Part shown: positions 1-5,308 of the stretch, piece after piece
Numbering within the stretch: the stretch's first letter is position 1
Layout: each line of letters starts with the position of its first letter
From: Clostridia bacterium
GTDB taxonomy: Bacteria; Bacillota; Clostridia; Christensenellales; Borkfalkiaceae
Length of the DNA: 5,308 nt
NCBI GenBank assembly: GCA_900768525.1
Contig: CAAGDF010000063.1
Location: 1-5,308 of the forward strand
Reading direction: 5' to 3'
The notes under the pieces: model-generated
What the model saw: the letters and a program-made list of their open reading frames with translations, nothing else
The model's database searches: none
What the model was told of the DNA's origin: nothing
Made by a program: the position numbers and the translations under genes

Positions 1-251
1 GAAATTTGCGTCTGAATTTTAATGTCGGGATAAATCTTGTTAAAGTCGTTTTTAATCGCGTCGTTAAGTTCTTTGTTTACGGTATCGTTGTTGAACGAAT
101 AATATCGAACAGTGGTTTTGTTATCGCCGTCGTCGAACGTTCCGCCGCCCGAACTACTGCCGCTGTTGTTTCCGCCGCCGCAAGCGGCAAAGCCGAAAAC
201 CGACGCCGCCGCAATAAGCCCTGCAAAAAAACGTTTTAAATTCTTTTTCAT
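1..251 (-). CDS. ABC transporter substrate-binding lipoprotein, N-terminal part (cut by left edge)
   Basis: Only the first 83 codons are present; the gene runs off the left edge. The ATG at 251-249 follows an AGGAG site (262-258) at 6-base spacing. The product starts MKKNLKRFF, then a hydrophobic stretch (about residues 9-23) ending in the lipobox F-A-A-C with Cys24, so it should be lipid-anchored on the outer face of the membrane. A Gly/Ser/Asn-rich linker follows (residues 25-37). Then comes TTVRYYSF and, near the right distance, a KNDFNKIYPDIKIQTQI segment. The 'F-x-K-x-Y-P-D-I-K-V' pattern after a first beta strand is characteristic of family 1 extracellular solute-binding proteins, which capture sugars for ABC importers. 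The two clues together (lipobox plus this pattern) make the family likely, but the ligand is unknown and most of the protein is unseen. It sits 69 bases after a lipoprotein glycosidase-like gene, probably in the same operon. Permease genes would be expected further left. Confidence 0.8.
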   Translation of the reverse strand, partial: MKKNLKRFFAGLIAAASVFGFAACGGGNNSGSSSGGGTFDDGDNKTTVRYYSFNNDTVNKELNDAIKNDFNKIYPDIKIQTQI

Positions 252-257
252 ATTTTT

Positions 258-262
258 CTCCT
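258..262 (-). promoter_or_regulatory. Ribosome binding site of the solute-binding lipoprotein
   Basis: Minus-strand AGGAG lies 6 bases before the ATG at 251 and fixes that start. The 69-base gap (252-320) around it shows no stable hairpin with a T tract and no convincing -35/-10 pair, which supports read-through from the gene upstream. Confidence 0.8.
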
Positions 263-320
263 ATAATTTAATGATTGCTCAATATTTAGTCGCAGCCGTT
301 TTATCGCCGTGTTTAAAAAA

Positions 321-3300
321 TCAGTGTTTATATAAAACGTCTTGCGTTATCTGATAAGCATGACCTTCGGTTACGACGGGTGTGGTTTTTCCGCTTGGTT
401 CGACTTTATCGAACGTTACGTCGTCGATAGCAATCGAGCCGTAATAATGAACGCCCCACATAAAGTAGTATTTATCCGAATCGCCGGTGGTGAACTCGTA
501 TTCAACCGAGTAAACCTTGCCTGTTTCATACCCAGATTTCCATTCAAACACGCCTTTATCGTGCAAGAAAGTGCCTTCTTCGCGCGCAAGGCAATAGAAC
601 TGCCCGTTTTCGGAAGCCTTAACGTCATCTATTACTTTGAATTTAAATCTTACCCTGTAAGTGGTGTTTGCCGAGAAATAGAAATCGGCGGTATTCGTTC
701 TGCAGAAAACATTGAATTCATAAGCGGGACTTAACGGATTGGTGTTTTCAATGTAGCAACTGTATTTGCCGCTTATTAAATACTTTTCCTTATCCGAAAT
801 GATACCCGTGGTTCTGTCGCCGGGGAACATGCATCCGCCGTTGAACACGCTTGCTTCAAAGTTTTCTACGATTCCGTTTTCGTCTACGTTTATTCCTTTA
901 TCGGGAACGACGTTGTGTTTTATTTTAACATTATCGCTGTCGTAAGAATAATCGGTTGCAAGACGGGTAAGCGACAGATTTTTAATCGAAACGCCGCCCA
1001 GATTTCTTACGCCGAGCATTATCGACGAGCCGTCTGCATAATCACCGGTATTGAATACATAAGAATATTTGCGATAGCCTTTGTCTACAGGAGTATAAAA
1101 CGAACCGATTCTGTTTTCTGTAAAGTTTTCTACAGCGCCGTATTTATCGGTCATGTCTTCGTTCGGAACGCTTATTCTCGCATAGAAGAATCCGCCGCCC
1201 GATATTTCGGAAGTGGTTGCCGCGTCAAACGTGAGCATATAAGTCGAATGTGCGTCGAGTTTGTTCGCTATCTGAATACCGTCAGCCCATTTAATGTTGA
1301 GTCTGCTTAACATTTCGTAAGAGCCGTCGTCGTTTTTGGTCGTATAACGGGTGTTTACGTTTATCGCAAGGTCCAGAGCGTCGGCTTTTACCGCGCTTAC
1401 GTTGTCGATTGCGATTTTAGCCGCTCCGTTTTTGGCGCCGAATCCGAGATGATAGTTTTTTCCGTCGGACGGAACTTTAACAGTAACGGTGCGACCTGCA
1501 ACCATGTTCGAAACATCGAGCCATTCGTAACCGTCGCCCCATTCGCCGTTTTCGGTTACCGCGCCGGCGATATAGGCACTGTCGTCTTCGATGTTGATGT
1601 CTTTTTTGTCTTTGTCCGTTTTATATTCGAAAGTAACGTAATAGGTTTTTCCGTTTTCGAGTTTTTGTCCGCGAGCGAACACTCCGTCTCCGCCGCCTAC
1701 GATGGCTTTGCTTCCGTCAACGTTTACAAGGCGGGAAGTTAGCATGCCGCTTCCTACCGCTTTAAACGAAGTTGCTTCGCTTATTTCATCGATTTTAATC
1801 GCGCGTTCGGCAGCAGTGTTTCCTACGGTTACTTCGCCTACGTAATATTTTTTGTTGCCGTCACCGCCCGATACAGGCATTTCGATCGCAGGTCTACCGT
1901 CGGCGTCCGTTATTGCCATTTTAACGGTGTATTTACCGGCTTTTAAGTCTGCGGGAAGGTCGTATGAAAGGTTGAACATGCGCGGCTCGCCGCCGTTTAT
2001 CGCAATAGGCTTAAAGTTTTTGTTTGCCTGCGAATATACGGTGTTGCCGTTTTCGTCTTCGAAATAAATCGAAAGGTCGTAATCGGTCCAACATCTGCCC
2101 ATCGCTTTGTTTGTAAACAACGCGTCTAAATAGAATTTGTCACCGCTTTTTACTTTCGACGAATACCCTACTTTGTCGGGAACGAGACGATAGCCCATGT
2201 AACGGTTGAAATATTCGACCATTGCAGTTTCTTTTTCTATTACAACGCCGAAATCCTGAGCAACCCAGCCGATTACGGTGTTATAGTTTACGCGCCATTT
2301 ATGAAGCGCTTCGTTAAGCGATTCGAAAAGCGGATACGCCGCGTCGTCGCCGTGTTTATAATATCCGTCGCCTATTTCGCCGAACAACGGAAGCCCCGTA
2401 TTCATATAGAAATAGTCGTTAGCCATACGCATATCGTATTTCTGAAGGGCAAAAGCGATACCGTCGCGGCGGAAAGTTATGTTATCGAGTGTAAGCGCGT
2501 GGTCGTAACCCATGTAATACATAAAATCGGAATACGACTGTGCGTCGATAACACCATGCATATTCTGCAAAAATTCATAGGTGCAGGATAAAACCAGAAG
2601 TTTATCGCCCCACGCTTCGCGCCACATGTCAATTATAGAGCACAAAGTTTCGGTCCTTTCTTCAACGCTGCTGTAAGTATTCCAGCCGGAGTGCCATTCG
2701 CCTACCATTCCGTAGCCGCGAAGTTCTACTACTTCGATAGCGTCGCGGTATGGATAGTTTTCGTTTGTGTAATGTTCCGCAAATACGGCAAGGAATTTTT
2801 TAAGTTCGGTTTGATATACCTTGCTTGAAAGATCGGCGTAAATTTGCCCGTCGTTCACTAATTGCGGAACGTTATAAGGTTCTTCGAATATCCATGCGGG
2901 GCAACCGTGAATAACGCCTTGATTAAGGGTTAATCCGTCGGTGCAAAGCCGCATGTTTATTGTTTTACCCTGACTTACCCAATATTCGATGGTTTTATCC
3001 ATCTCGCGCCAATCGTAAACGCCCGGAGTCTGTTCGATAACCGACCAGCCCGTAGAAAGCGAAACCGCTTTTACTTCGGGCAAGGTGCCTTTATAACCGA
3101 GCGACGGAAGCCCGCCGTAAAGGGGTTCTTCCAAAACTACCCAGCCTTGCCCTTCGTTGTCTTCGCAAAGCGCGTTTGTTTCTTCGAACGAAACGGTTTT
3201 GTAATTGTTTTCATTGCCGGTAGAATAGACCTTTACTTCGTTCGTTCCCACTTTTACCGCGCCCCTGTAGGTTTTAGTTTTCCAATTAAAACCCGCATCG

Positions 3301-3383
3301 GCGTTTTTGCCGCATGCGACGCCGGTAACGCAAAGCATTGCCGATAAAACAGCCACACACACTTTCAAGAATTTGTTTCTCAT
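321..3383 (-). CDS. Large multi-module lipoprotein: TIM-barrel glycoside-hydrolase-like domain, DUF4832-like sandwich and three CBM-like modules
   Basis: The protein has 1020 residues. The ATG at 3383 follows AAAGGGG at 6-base spacing. Residues 1-24 are a lipoprotein signal (hydrophobic core, then G-V-A-C, Cys24), so it should sit on the outer membrane face. Residues about 77-400 read like a clan GH-A TIM barrel: GWSVIEQTPGVYDW (112-125) resembles the 'W..iEp.eG.ydw' strand of GH42/GH5-type enzymes, ELRGYGMVGEWHSG (220-233) carries a candidate acid/base Glu229, and LPLFGEIGDG (331-340) a candidate nucleophile Glu336, followed by IGWVAQDFG as a likely eighth strand. Residues about 394-520 (from NRYMGYRLVP) resemble the beta-sandwich of DUF4832 proteins. 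Residues about 533-994 hold three related sandwiches resembling CBM4/9-type modules, then a short tail. By inference it binds and cleaves or trims a glycan; the substrate is unknown and the catalytic residues are assigned by pattern only. It lies between a sugar oxidoreductase and a solute-binding protein, probably in one operon. Confidence 0.8.
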   Translation of the reverse strand: MRNKFLKVCVAVLSAMLCVTGVACGKNADAGFNWKTKTYRGAVKVGTNEVKVYSTGNENNYKTVSFEETNALCEDNEGQGWVVLEEPLYGGLPSLGYKGTLPEVKAVSLSTGWSVIEQTPGVYDWREMDKTIEYWVSQGKTINMRLCTDGLTLNQGVIHGCPAWIFEEPYNVPQLVNDGQIYADLSSKVYQTELKKFLAVFAEHYTNENYPYRDAIEVVELRGYGMVGEWHSGWNTYSSVEERTETLCSIIDMWREAWGDKLLVLSCTYEFLQNMHGVIDAQSYSDFMYYMGYDHALTLDNITFRRDGIAFALQKYDMRMANDYFYMNTGLPLFGEIGDGYYKHGDDAAYPLFESLNEALHKWRVNYNTVIGWVAQDFGVVIEKETAMVEYFNRYMGYRLVPDKVGYSSKVKSGDKFYLDALFTNKAMGRCWTDYDLSIYFEDENGNTVYSQANKNFKPIAINGGEPRMFNLSYDLPADLKAGKYTVKMAITDADGRPAIEMPVSGGDGNKKYYVGEVTVGNTAAERAIKIDEISEATSFKAVGSGMLTSRLVNVDGSKAIVGGGDGVFARGQKLENGKTYYVTFEYKTDKDKKDINIEDDSAYIAGAVTENGEWGDGYEWLDVSNMVAGRTVTVKVPSDGKNYHLGFGAKNGAAKIAIDNVSAVKADALDLAINVNTRYTTKNDDGSYEMLSRLNIKWADGIQIANKLDAHSTYMLTFDAATTSEISGGGFFYARISVPNEDMTDKYGAVENFTENRIGSFYTPVDKGYRKYSYVFNTGDYADGSSIMLGVRNLGGVSIKNLSLTRLATDYSYDSDNVKIKHNVVPDKGINVDENGIVENFEASVFNGGCMFPGDRTTGIISDKEKYLISGKYSCYIENTNPLSPAYEFNVFCRTNTADFYFSANTTYRVRFKFKVIDDVKASENGQFYCLAREEGTFLHDKGVFEWKSGYETGKVYSVEYEFTTGDSDKYYFMWGVHYYGSIAIDDVTFDKVEPSGKTTPVVTEGHAYQITQDVLYKH
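402..1787 (-). repeat. Three diverged CBM-like modules within the large lipoprotein
   Basis: Protein residues about 533-666, 668-808 and 838-994 share the same order of landmarks. Each has a central strand of the form x-T-Y-x-[VL]-x-F: NGKTYYVTFEYKTD (577-590), AHSTYMLTFDAATT (711-724) and ANTTYRVRFKFKVI (905-918). Each ends with a paired-strand motif of small or aromatic residues followed by I-x-[IL]-x-[DN]-[VL]: AKIAIDNVSAVK, GVSIKNLSLTR and GSIAIDDVTFDK. This layout is typical of CBM4/9-like jelly rolls, where the last strand reads 'i.iDdv.l'. Similarity between copies is weak, so these are old duplications or independent acquisitions. Boundaries are approximate and sugar-binding residues cannot be assigned. 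Confidence 0.6.
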
Positions 3384-3389
3384 CGTTTA

Positions 3390-3396
3390 CCCCTTT
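3390..3396 (-). promoter_or_regulatory. Ribosome binding site of the large lipoprotein
   Basis: Minus-strand AAAGGGG ends 6 bases before the ATG at 3383. Together with the signal peptide that begins at this ATG it fixes the start. Confidence 0.7.
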
Positions 3397-3409
3397 AAAA
3401 TTATTGTTC

Positions 3410-3423
3410 GTTTTATATAAAAC
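3410..3423 (-). promoter_or_regulatory. Perfect 14-base palindrome in the intergenic gap; possible operator or weak internal promoter
   Basis: GTTTTATATAAAAC is a perfect inverted repeat located 27-40 bases before the large lipoprotein's ATG. It is pure A/T apart from its ends and has no T tract after it, so it is a poor terminator. It overlaps a possible minus-strand promoter, TTGTTG (3439-3434), 16-base spacer, TATAAA (3417-3412), which could give the large lipoprotein extra transcription. AT-rich palindromes arise easily by chance, and the -35 matches consensus at only three positions. Confidence 0.3.
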
Positions 3424-3446
3424 AACACGATTTCAACAAATATCGT

Positions 3447-4706
3447 TTAATCGTGGACTTTTAACAACTCGCCTTTTTTAAGGCGCGATTGTTCGGCTTT
3501 GAGTGCCATAAGATGACTTTCGACCGACGATTCGAGCGCGGTGGGCGAACCTCTTCCGCACAACGTTTCGTAAAATGCGTTTATAAGCCCCGCGTCGCCG
3601 CCGCCGTGGTTATCGGACTTATCGATAAGAGCGTTCACGTCGATTATTTTGTCGGGTTTGTTGAACACGCGAACGGTAACTATATTCGTCGCTTCGTCAA
3701 GTTCGAACTCACCCTTGGTGCAATAGAATTTCATTATTCTGCCGCCGCTCTGCGTAAACGCGGTCATTCTTAAATTCGCCTTAATTCCGTTTTCGAAAGT
3801 CATCGAAACTATCTGGTGATCTACTACATCGTTATCGCAAGCGTAAACACATCTGCCGTAAGGTCCGGTTTTTATCGCGTTTCTGATGTTTTCTTCGGTC
3901 AGCGGATATTCGGTAGTGAGCATGTTATACGGCCAGCAGTTATCGGGGCTGCCGATTGCTTTCCAGTTACCTATATATATCCCGCGGGCGCTGTAACAAC
4001 ACTCGTCGACATATTTACATTCTTCGCATCGGTCCGCCGCTCCTTCGGGTTGATTGCACTTTTTAAAATGCTTTAAATCGCCTATGGACGAAAGCGTTTC
4101 GCATTTCGAGTTTGCGTAATATTGAAGCAAATCTAAATCGTGGCAGCACTTCTGAAGTATCATTGGCGAAGTCTGTTCGCGGTTGCGCCAGTTCCCCCTT
4201 ACGAAACTGTGCGCCTGATGCCAATAAGAAACCTGCTCTATCGTATTGATCATTACAAGTTCGCCGCATTCGCCGCTGTCTAACACTTTTTTAAGTTCGA
4301 TAAATGCGGGCGCATAGCGCAAAACGTGACATACTACGACTTTGCCACCGTATTTTTTGTGGGCGTTTAAAAGCCTTTCGCATTCGTCTAAATCATCGGT
4401 TATGGGCTTCTCTAAAAGCACGTCGTATTTAAGTTCGAGCGCGCGTTCGCATTGCCGAACGTGGTCACGGTCGAGCGTGGCGATAATTATAGCGTCGGCG
4501 CGCTTTTGTTTAAAAAATTCGGTTTCGTCGTTAAACAATTCGCTCGTTTCGAATATTTTTTCGTATTTTTTAAGTTTTTGCTCGTCTTTATCGCACAGCG
4601 CGGTTATTTCGAATTTGTCTTTCATCGAATGCACCAATCTTCCGTAAGATTCTGCGCCGCGCGCCCCGAGCCCTATTATAGCAACCGTAAACTTTTTATT
4701 ATTCAT
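3447..4706 (-). CDS. Gfo/Idh/MocA-family NAD(P)-dependent oxidoreductase
   Basis: The product has 419 residues, a usual length for the family. Residues 5-17 (KFTVAIIGLGARG) form the first Rossmann strand and the glycine-rich NAD(P) loop, G12-L-G-A-R-G17. LLEKPITDD (97-105) contains the family's EKP motif, whose lysine (Lys100) is normally catalytic. HVLRY (127-131) and QKCCHDLDLL (185-194) match the conserved substrate-side segments, with His189 in the usual catalytic position. Residues 217-237 form a cysteine-rich insertion (C217, C227, C230, C236, C237), seen in one subset of the family. Members oxidise or reduce sugars, inositols and their derivatives in the cytoplasm, so this enzyme probably processes a sugar released by the neighbouring glycosidases; the substrate is not readable. 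The start is taken at ATG 4706, preceded by GGGGAG and aligned with the family N-terminus. An in-frame upstream extension to 4781 overlaps the promoter and is rejected. It is the first gene of the likely three-gene operon. Confidence 0.92.
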   Translation of the reverse strand: MNNKKFTVAIIGLGARGAESYGRLVHSMKDKFEITALCDKDEQKLKKYEKIFETSELFNDETEFFKQKRADAIIIATLDRDHVRQCERALELKYDVLLEKPITDDLDECERLLNAHKKYGGKVVVCHVLRYAPAFIELKKVLDSGECGELVMINTIEQVSYWHQAHSFVRGNWRNREQTSPMILQKCCHDLDLLQYYANSKCETLSSIGDLKHFKKCNQPEGAADRCEECKYVDECCYSARGIYIGNWKAIGSPDNCWPYNMLTTEYPLTEENIRNAIKTGPYGRCVYACDNDVVDHQIVSMTFENGIKANLRMTAFTQSGGRIMKFYCTKGEFELDEATNIVTVRVFNKPDKIIDVNALIDKSDNHGGGDAGLINAFYETLCGRGSPTALESSVESHLMALKAEQSRLKKGELLKVHD

Positions 4707-4714
4707 ATCCCAAA

Positions 4715-4720
4715 CTCCCC
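4715..4720 (-). promoter_or_regulatory. Ribosome binding site of the oxidoreductase, overlapping a small inverted repeat
   Basis: Minus-strand GGGGAG lies 8 bases before the ATG at 4706 and decides this start over the in-frame codon at 4781. Its first two bases also belong to a short inverted repeat, CCGA-CAAA-TCGG (4730-4719). In RNA that could form a weak hairpin beside the ribosome site; four base pairs are too few to claim control of translation. Confidence 0.75.
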
Positions 4721-4757
4721 GATTTGTCGGATTGGTAAACTTTCTATGTTCAAGCAA

Positions 4758-4786
4758 ATTATAGCATATAAGAAAAAACAAAACAA
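4758..4786 (-). promoter_or_regulatory. Sigma-A-type promoter with extended -10, driving the oxidoreductase operon
   Basis: On the minus strand TTGTTT (4786-4781) is followed by a 17-base spacer and a perfect TATAAT (4763-4758). TGC directly before the -10 gives the extended -10 motif TGnTATAAT, which compensates for a -35 that matches TTGACA only in its first three bases. The upstream side is strongly A/T-rich, as in UP elements. Transcription would start near 4751, leaving a leader of about 45 bases before the ATG at 4706. No known operator or riboswitch fold was recognised in that leader. Confidence 0.8.
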
Positions 4787-4799
4787 TAGTAAAATGTTC

Positions 4800-4916
4800 T
4801 TTAATACTGTGCTTTTGTTCTGTATTTGCAGCTTTATTTGAATTAGCACGTTAAAAAACCGAAAAGAAAAACAAAGATTTTTTTATACTTGCATTAAAAA
4901 AACCAAAATTAAAAAC
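4800..4916. other. A/T-homopolymer-rich intergenic stretch with no gene
   Basis: This stretch joins the GH32 terminator to the operon promoter and consists largely of A and T runs of 4 to 8 bases. No open frame with a ribosome site, RNA gene or repeat unit is visible. The A runs are not spaced at a helical period, so there is no clear case for programmed DNA bending. It may act as an upstream A/T element for the 4758-4786 promoter. Confidence 0.5.
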
Positions 4917-4947
4917 AAAAAAAAGAAGTCGAATCGGCTCCCTTTTT
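4917..4947 (-). terminator. Intrinsic terminator of the GH32 gene
   Basis: Read on the minus strand, A5-GGGAG (4947-4938) pairs with CTTC-T5 (4928-4921 and the T run), including two G-U pairs. Above it are one C-A mismatch, two C-G pairs and an ATT loop. The 3' arm runs into eight T (4924-4917). It lies 65 bases after the GH32 stop codon. The G-U pairs become C-A mismatches in plus-strand RNA, so the hairpin fits minus-strand transcription best. It separates the GH32 transcript from the promoter at 4758-4786. Confidence 0.7.
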
Positions 4948-4951
4948 AAGC

Positions 4952-4973
4952 GCGCATATATGCGCATTTTTTT
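4952..4973 (+). terminator. Perfect GCGC-ATATAT-GCGC palindrome with a plus-strand T run
   Basis: GCGCATATATGCGC (4952-4965) is a perfect 14-base inverted repeat followed on the plus strand by A and seven T (4967-4973). This has the form of a short intrinsic terminator for plus-strand transcription, yet no plus-strand gene precedes it. On the minus strand the T run is missing after the hairpin, so it is not the GH32 terminator, although it would form in the GH32 3' untranslated RNA and could protect that end. It could instead be a protein-binding site. Confidence 0.4.
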
Positions 4974-5012
4974 ATATATGTATTTGTTCTGCGTTTTAGC
5001 TGCCTGCGTTAT

Positions 5013-5308
5013 TTAATTCTGCCACGAGTCATTTACTATAATATCGTATTTTTCAAGCGATATGATTTTCGCAACACCTCCAAAGGCAAAAAACGAAACG
5101 CATTTTCCGTTTTCTTTGGTGAAAACGTTGCCGGTCATCGTCCGCTCGCCGCCGTTTATAAAAATTTCGGCGCACGAAACGTCCAGAAAAATTCTGAAAG
5201 AGATTATTCCGTTTTTCAAATCGGCTTTTACCGATCTTACAGACGCGTCTTTTTCGTTTTTATCATGATATAGAGCCAAGCCCGTTTGCGAACGGTCAGA
5301 TCGGAAGA
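5013..5308 (-). CDS. GH32 family glycoside hydrolase (sucrose/fructan hydrolase), C-terminal end (cut by right edge)
   Basis: The frame is open to the right edge and ends at TAA 5015-5013. The genuine part is probably 94 residues, starting at the Asp codon 5297-5295, because 5298-5308 looks like adapter. The segment FRIFLDVSCAEIFINGGE followed by MTGNVF is the signature of the GH32 C-terminal beta-sandwich ('lrifvDrSsvEiFvNdGe...Tsrif' in invertases, levanases and sucrose-6-phosphate hydrolases). The DRSQTG at the start fits the 'DRs.sG' strand that precedes it, and the final strand ends near NDSWQN, as in the 'siw' ends of the family. The family hydrolyses beta-fructosides such as sucrose, inulin or levan. 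The catalytic five-bladed propeller lies outside the window, so substrate and location (cytoplasm or exported) are unknown. A TTG at 5279 is not the start: the frame and family similarity continue upstream of it. Confidence 0.82.
   Translation of the reverse strand, partial: FRSDRSQTGLALYHDKNEKDASVRSVKADLKNGIISFRIFLDVSCAEIFINGGERTMTGNVFTKENGKCVSFFAFGGVAKIISLEKYDIIVNDSWQN
5298..5308 (+). other. Probable Illumina adapter remnant at a contig end
   Basis: AGATCGGAAGA is identical to the first 11 bases of the common Illumina adapter AGATCGGAAGAGC. It lies exactly at the window's end and in the orientation expected when a read runs through its insert into the adapter. The GH32 reading frame stays open through it by chance, which would add three foreign residues (F-R-S). 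Confidence 0.85.

Noticed and set aside
252..320. Promoter or terminator between the large lipoprotein and the solute-binding protein
   Set aside because: TTGAGC and TATAGG-like boxes are spaced far too closely, and no GC-rich hairpin with a T run is present.
342..734. Plus-strand open frames opposite the large lipoprotein (342-734, 915-1310, 1449-1742, 2301-2591 and others)
   Set aside because: They lie antisense to a strongly supported gene, lack ribosome sites and show no recognisable domain; they follow from its codon usage.
4707..4781. In-frame upstream start that would lengthen the oxidoreductase by 25 residues
   Set aside because: The extension covers the TATAAT promoter and the leader, has no ribosome site, and lies outside the family N-terminus, which begins right before the Rossmann strand.
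4452..4841. Plus-strand open frame crossing the oxidoreductase start and its promoter
   Set aside because: It overlaps a well-supported gene and promoter on the other strand, has no ribosome site, and its low-complexity F/K-rich translation resembles nothing known.
4853..4924. Phased A tracts giving programmed DNA curvature
   Set aside because: Tract centres fall about 5 to 18 bases apart with no helical period.
5120..5133. cre-like site for catabolite control (TGAAAACGTTGCCG)
   Set aside because: It matches much of the cre consensus but lies inside the end of the GH32 coding region, far from any promoter, and its last positions break the consensus.
5013..5279. Treating the TTG at 5279 as the start of a small protein
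   Set aside because: The frame stays open to the right edge and the GH32-like DRSQTG motif lies upstream of the TTG, so this is the end of a longer gene.
1..5308. CRISPR arrays, tRNA or rRNA genes, insertion sequences and integrases
   Set aside because: No regularly spaced direct repeats, tRNA-like cloverleaf, rRNA segment, transposase frame or terminal inverted repeats were seen.

Overview
The window looks like part of a carbohydrate-utilisation locus from a Gram-positive, Clostridia-like bacterium, probably an uncultured gut or rumen lineage known from metagenomes. That placement is an inference. It rests on two lipoproteins with classical lipoboxes, strong AGGAG/GGGGAG-type ribosome binding sites, a consensus extended -10 promoter, very AT-rich spacers and the absence of outer-membrane (SusC/D-like) genes. 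All four genes lie on the minus strand, so transcription runs from right to left.

Layout in transcription order. (1) 5308-5013 holds the C-terminal end of a GH32 (sucrose/fructan hydrolase) protein, cut by the right edge. The last 11 bases, 5298-5308, match the start of the Illumina sequencing adapter, so this edge looks like a contig end with untrimmed adapter. (2) 5012-4707 is a 306-base AT-rich spacer. It holds a perfect GC-containing palindrome (4952-4965), an intrinsic terminator for the GH32 transcript (4917-4947), an A/T homopolymer-rich stretch and a good promoter (4758-4786). (3) 4706-3447 encodes a Gfo/Idh/MocA-family oxidoreductase of 419 residues with an internal cysteine cluster. 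(4) 3383-321 encodes a 1020-residue lipoprotein: a TIM-barrel glycoside-hydrolase-like domain, a beta-sandwich resembling DUF4832, then three related beta-sandwich modules that look like carbohydrate-binding domains. (5) 251-1 is the N-terminal part of a lipoprotein that looks like the substrate-binding protein of an ABC sugar transporter, cut by the left edge.

The last three genes are separated by gaps of only 63 and 69 bases with no convincing terminator, so they probably form one operon from the 4758-4786 promoter. The likely plan is that the surface-anchored, multi-module enzyme binds and cuts or trims a glycan, the solute-binding lipoprotein captures the product for import, and the cytoplasmic oxidoreductase modifies a released sugar. 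The GH32 gene upstream has its own terminator and belongs to a separate transcript. The substrate cannot be read from the sequence. The giant lipoprotein is the least described part of the window and the best candidate for new biology.
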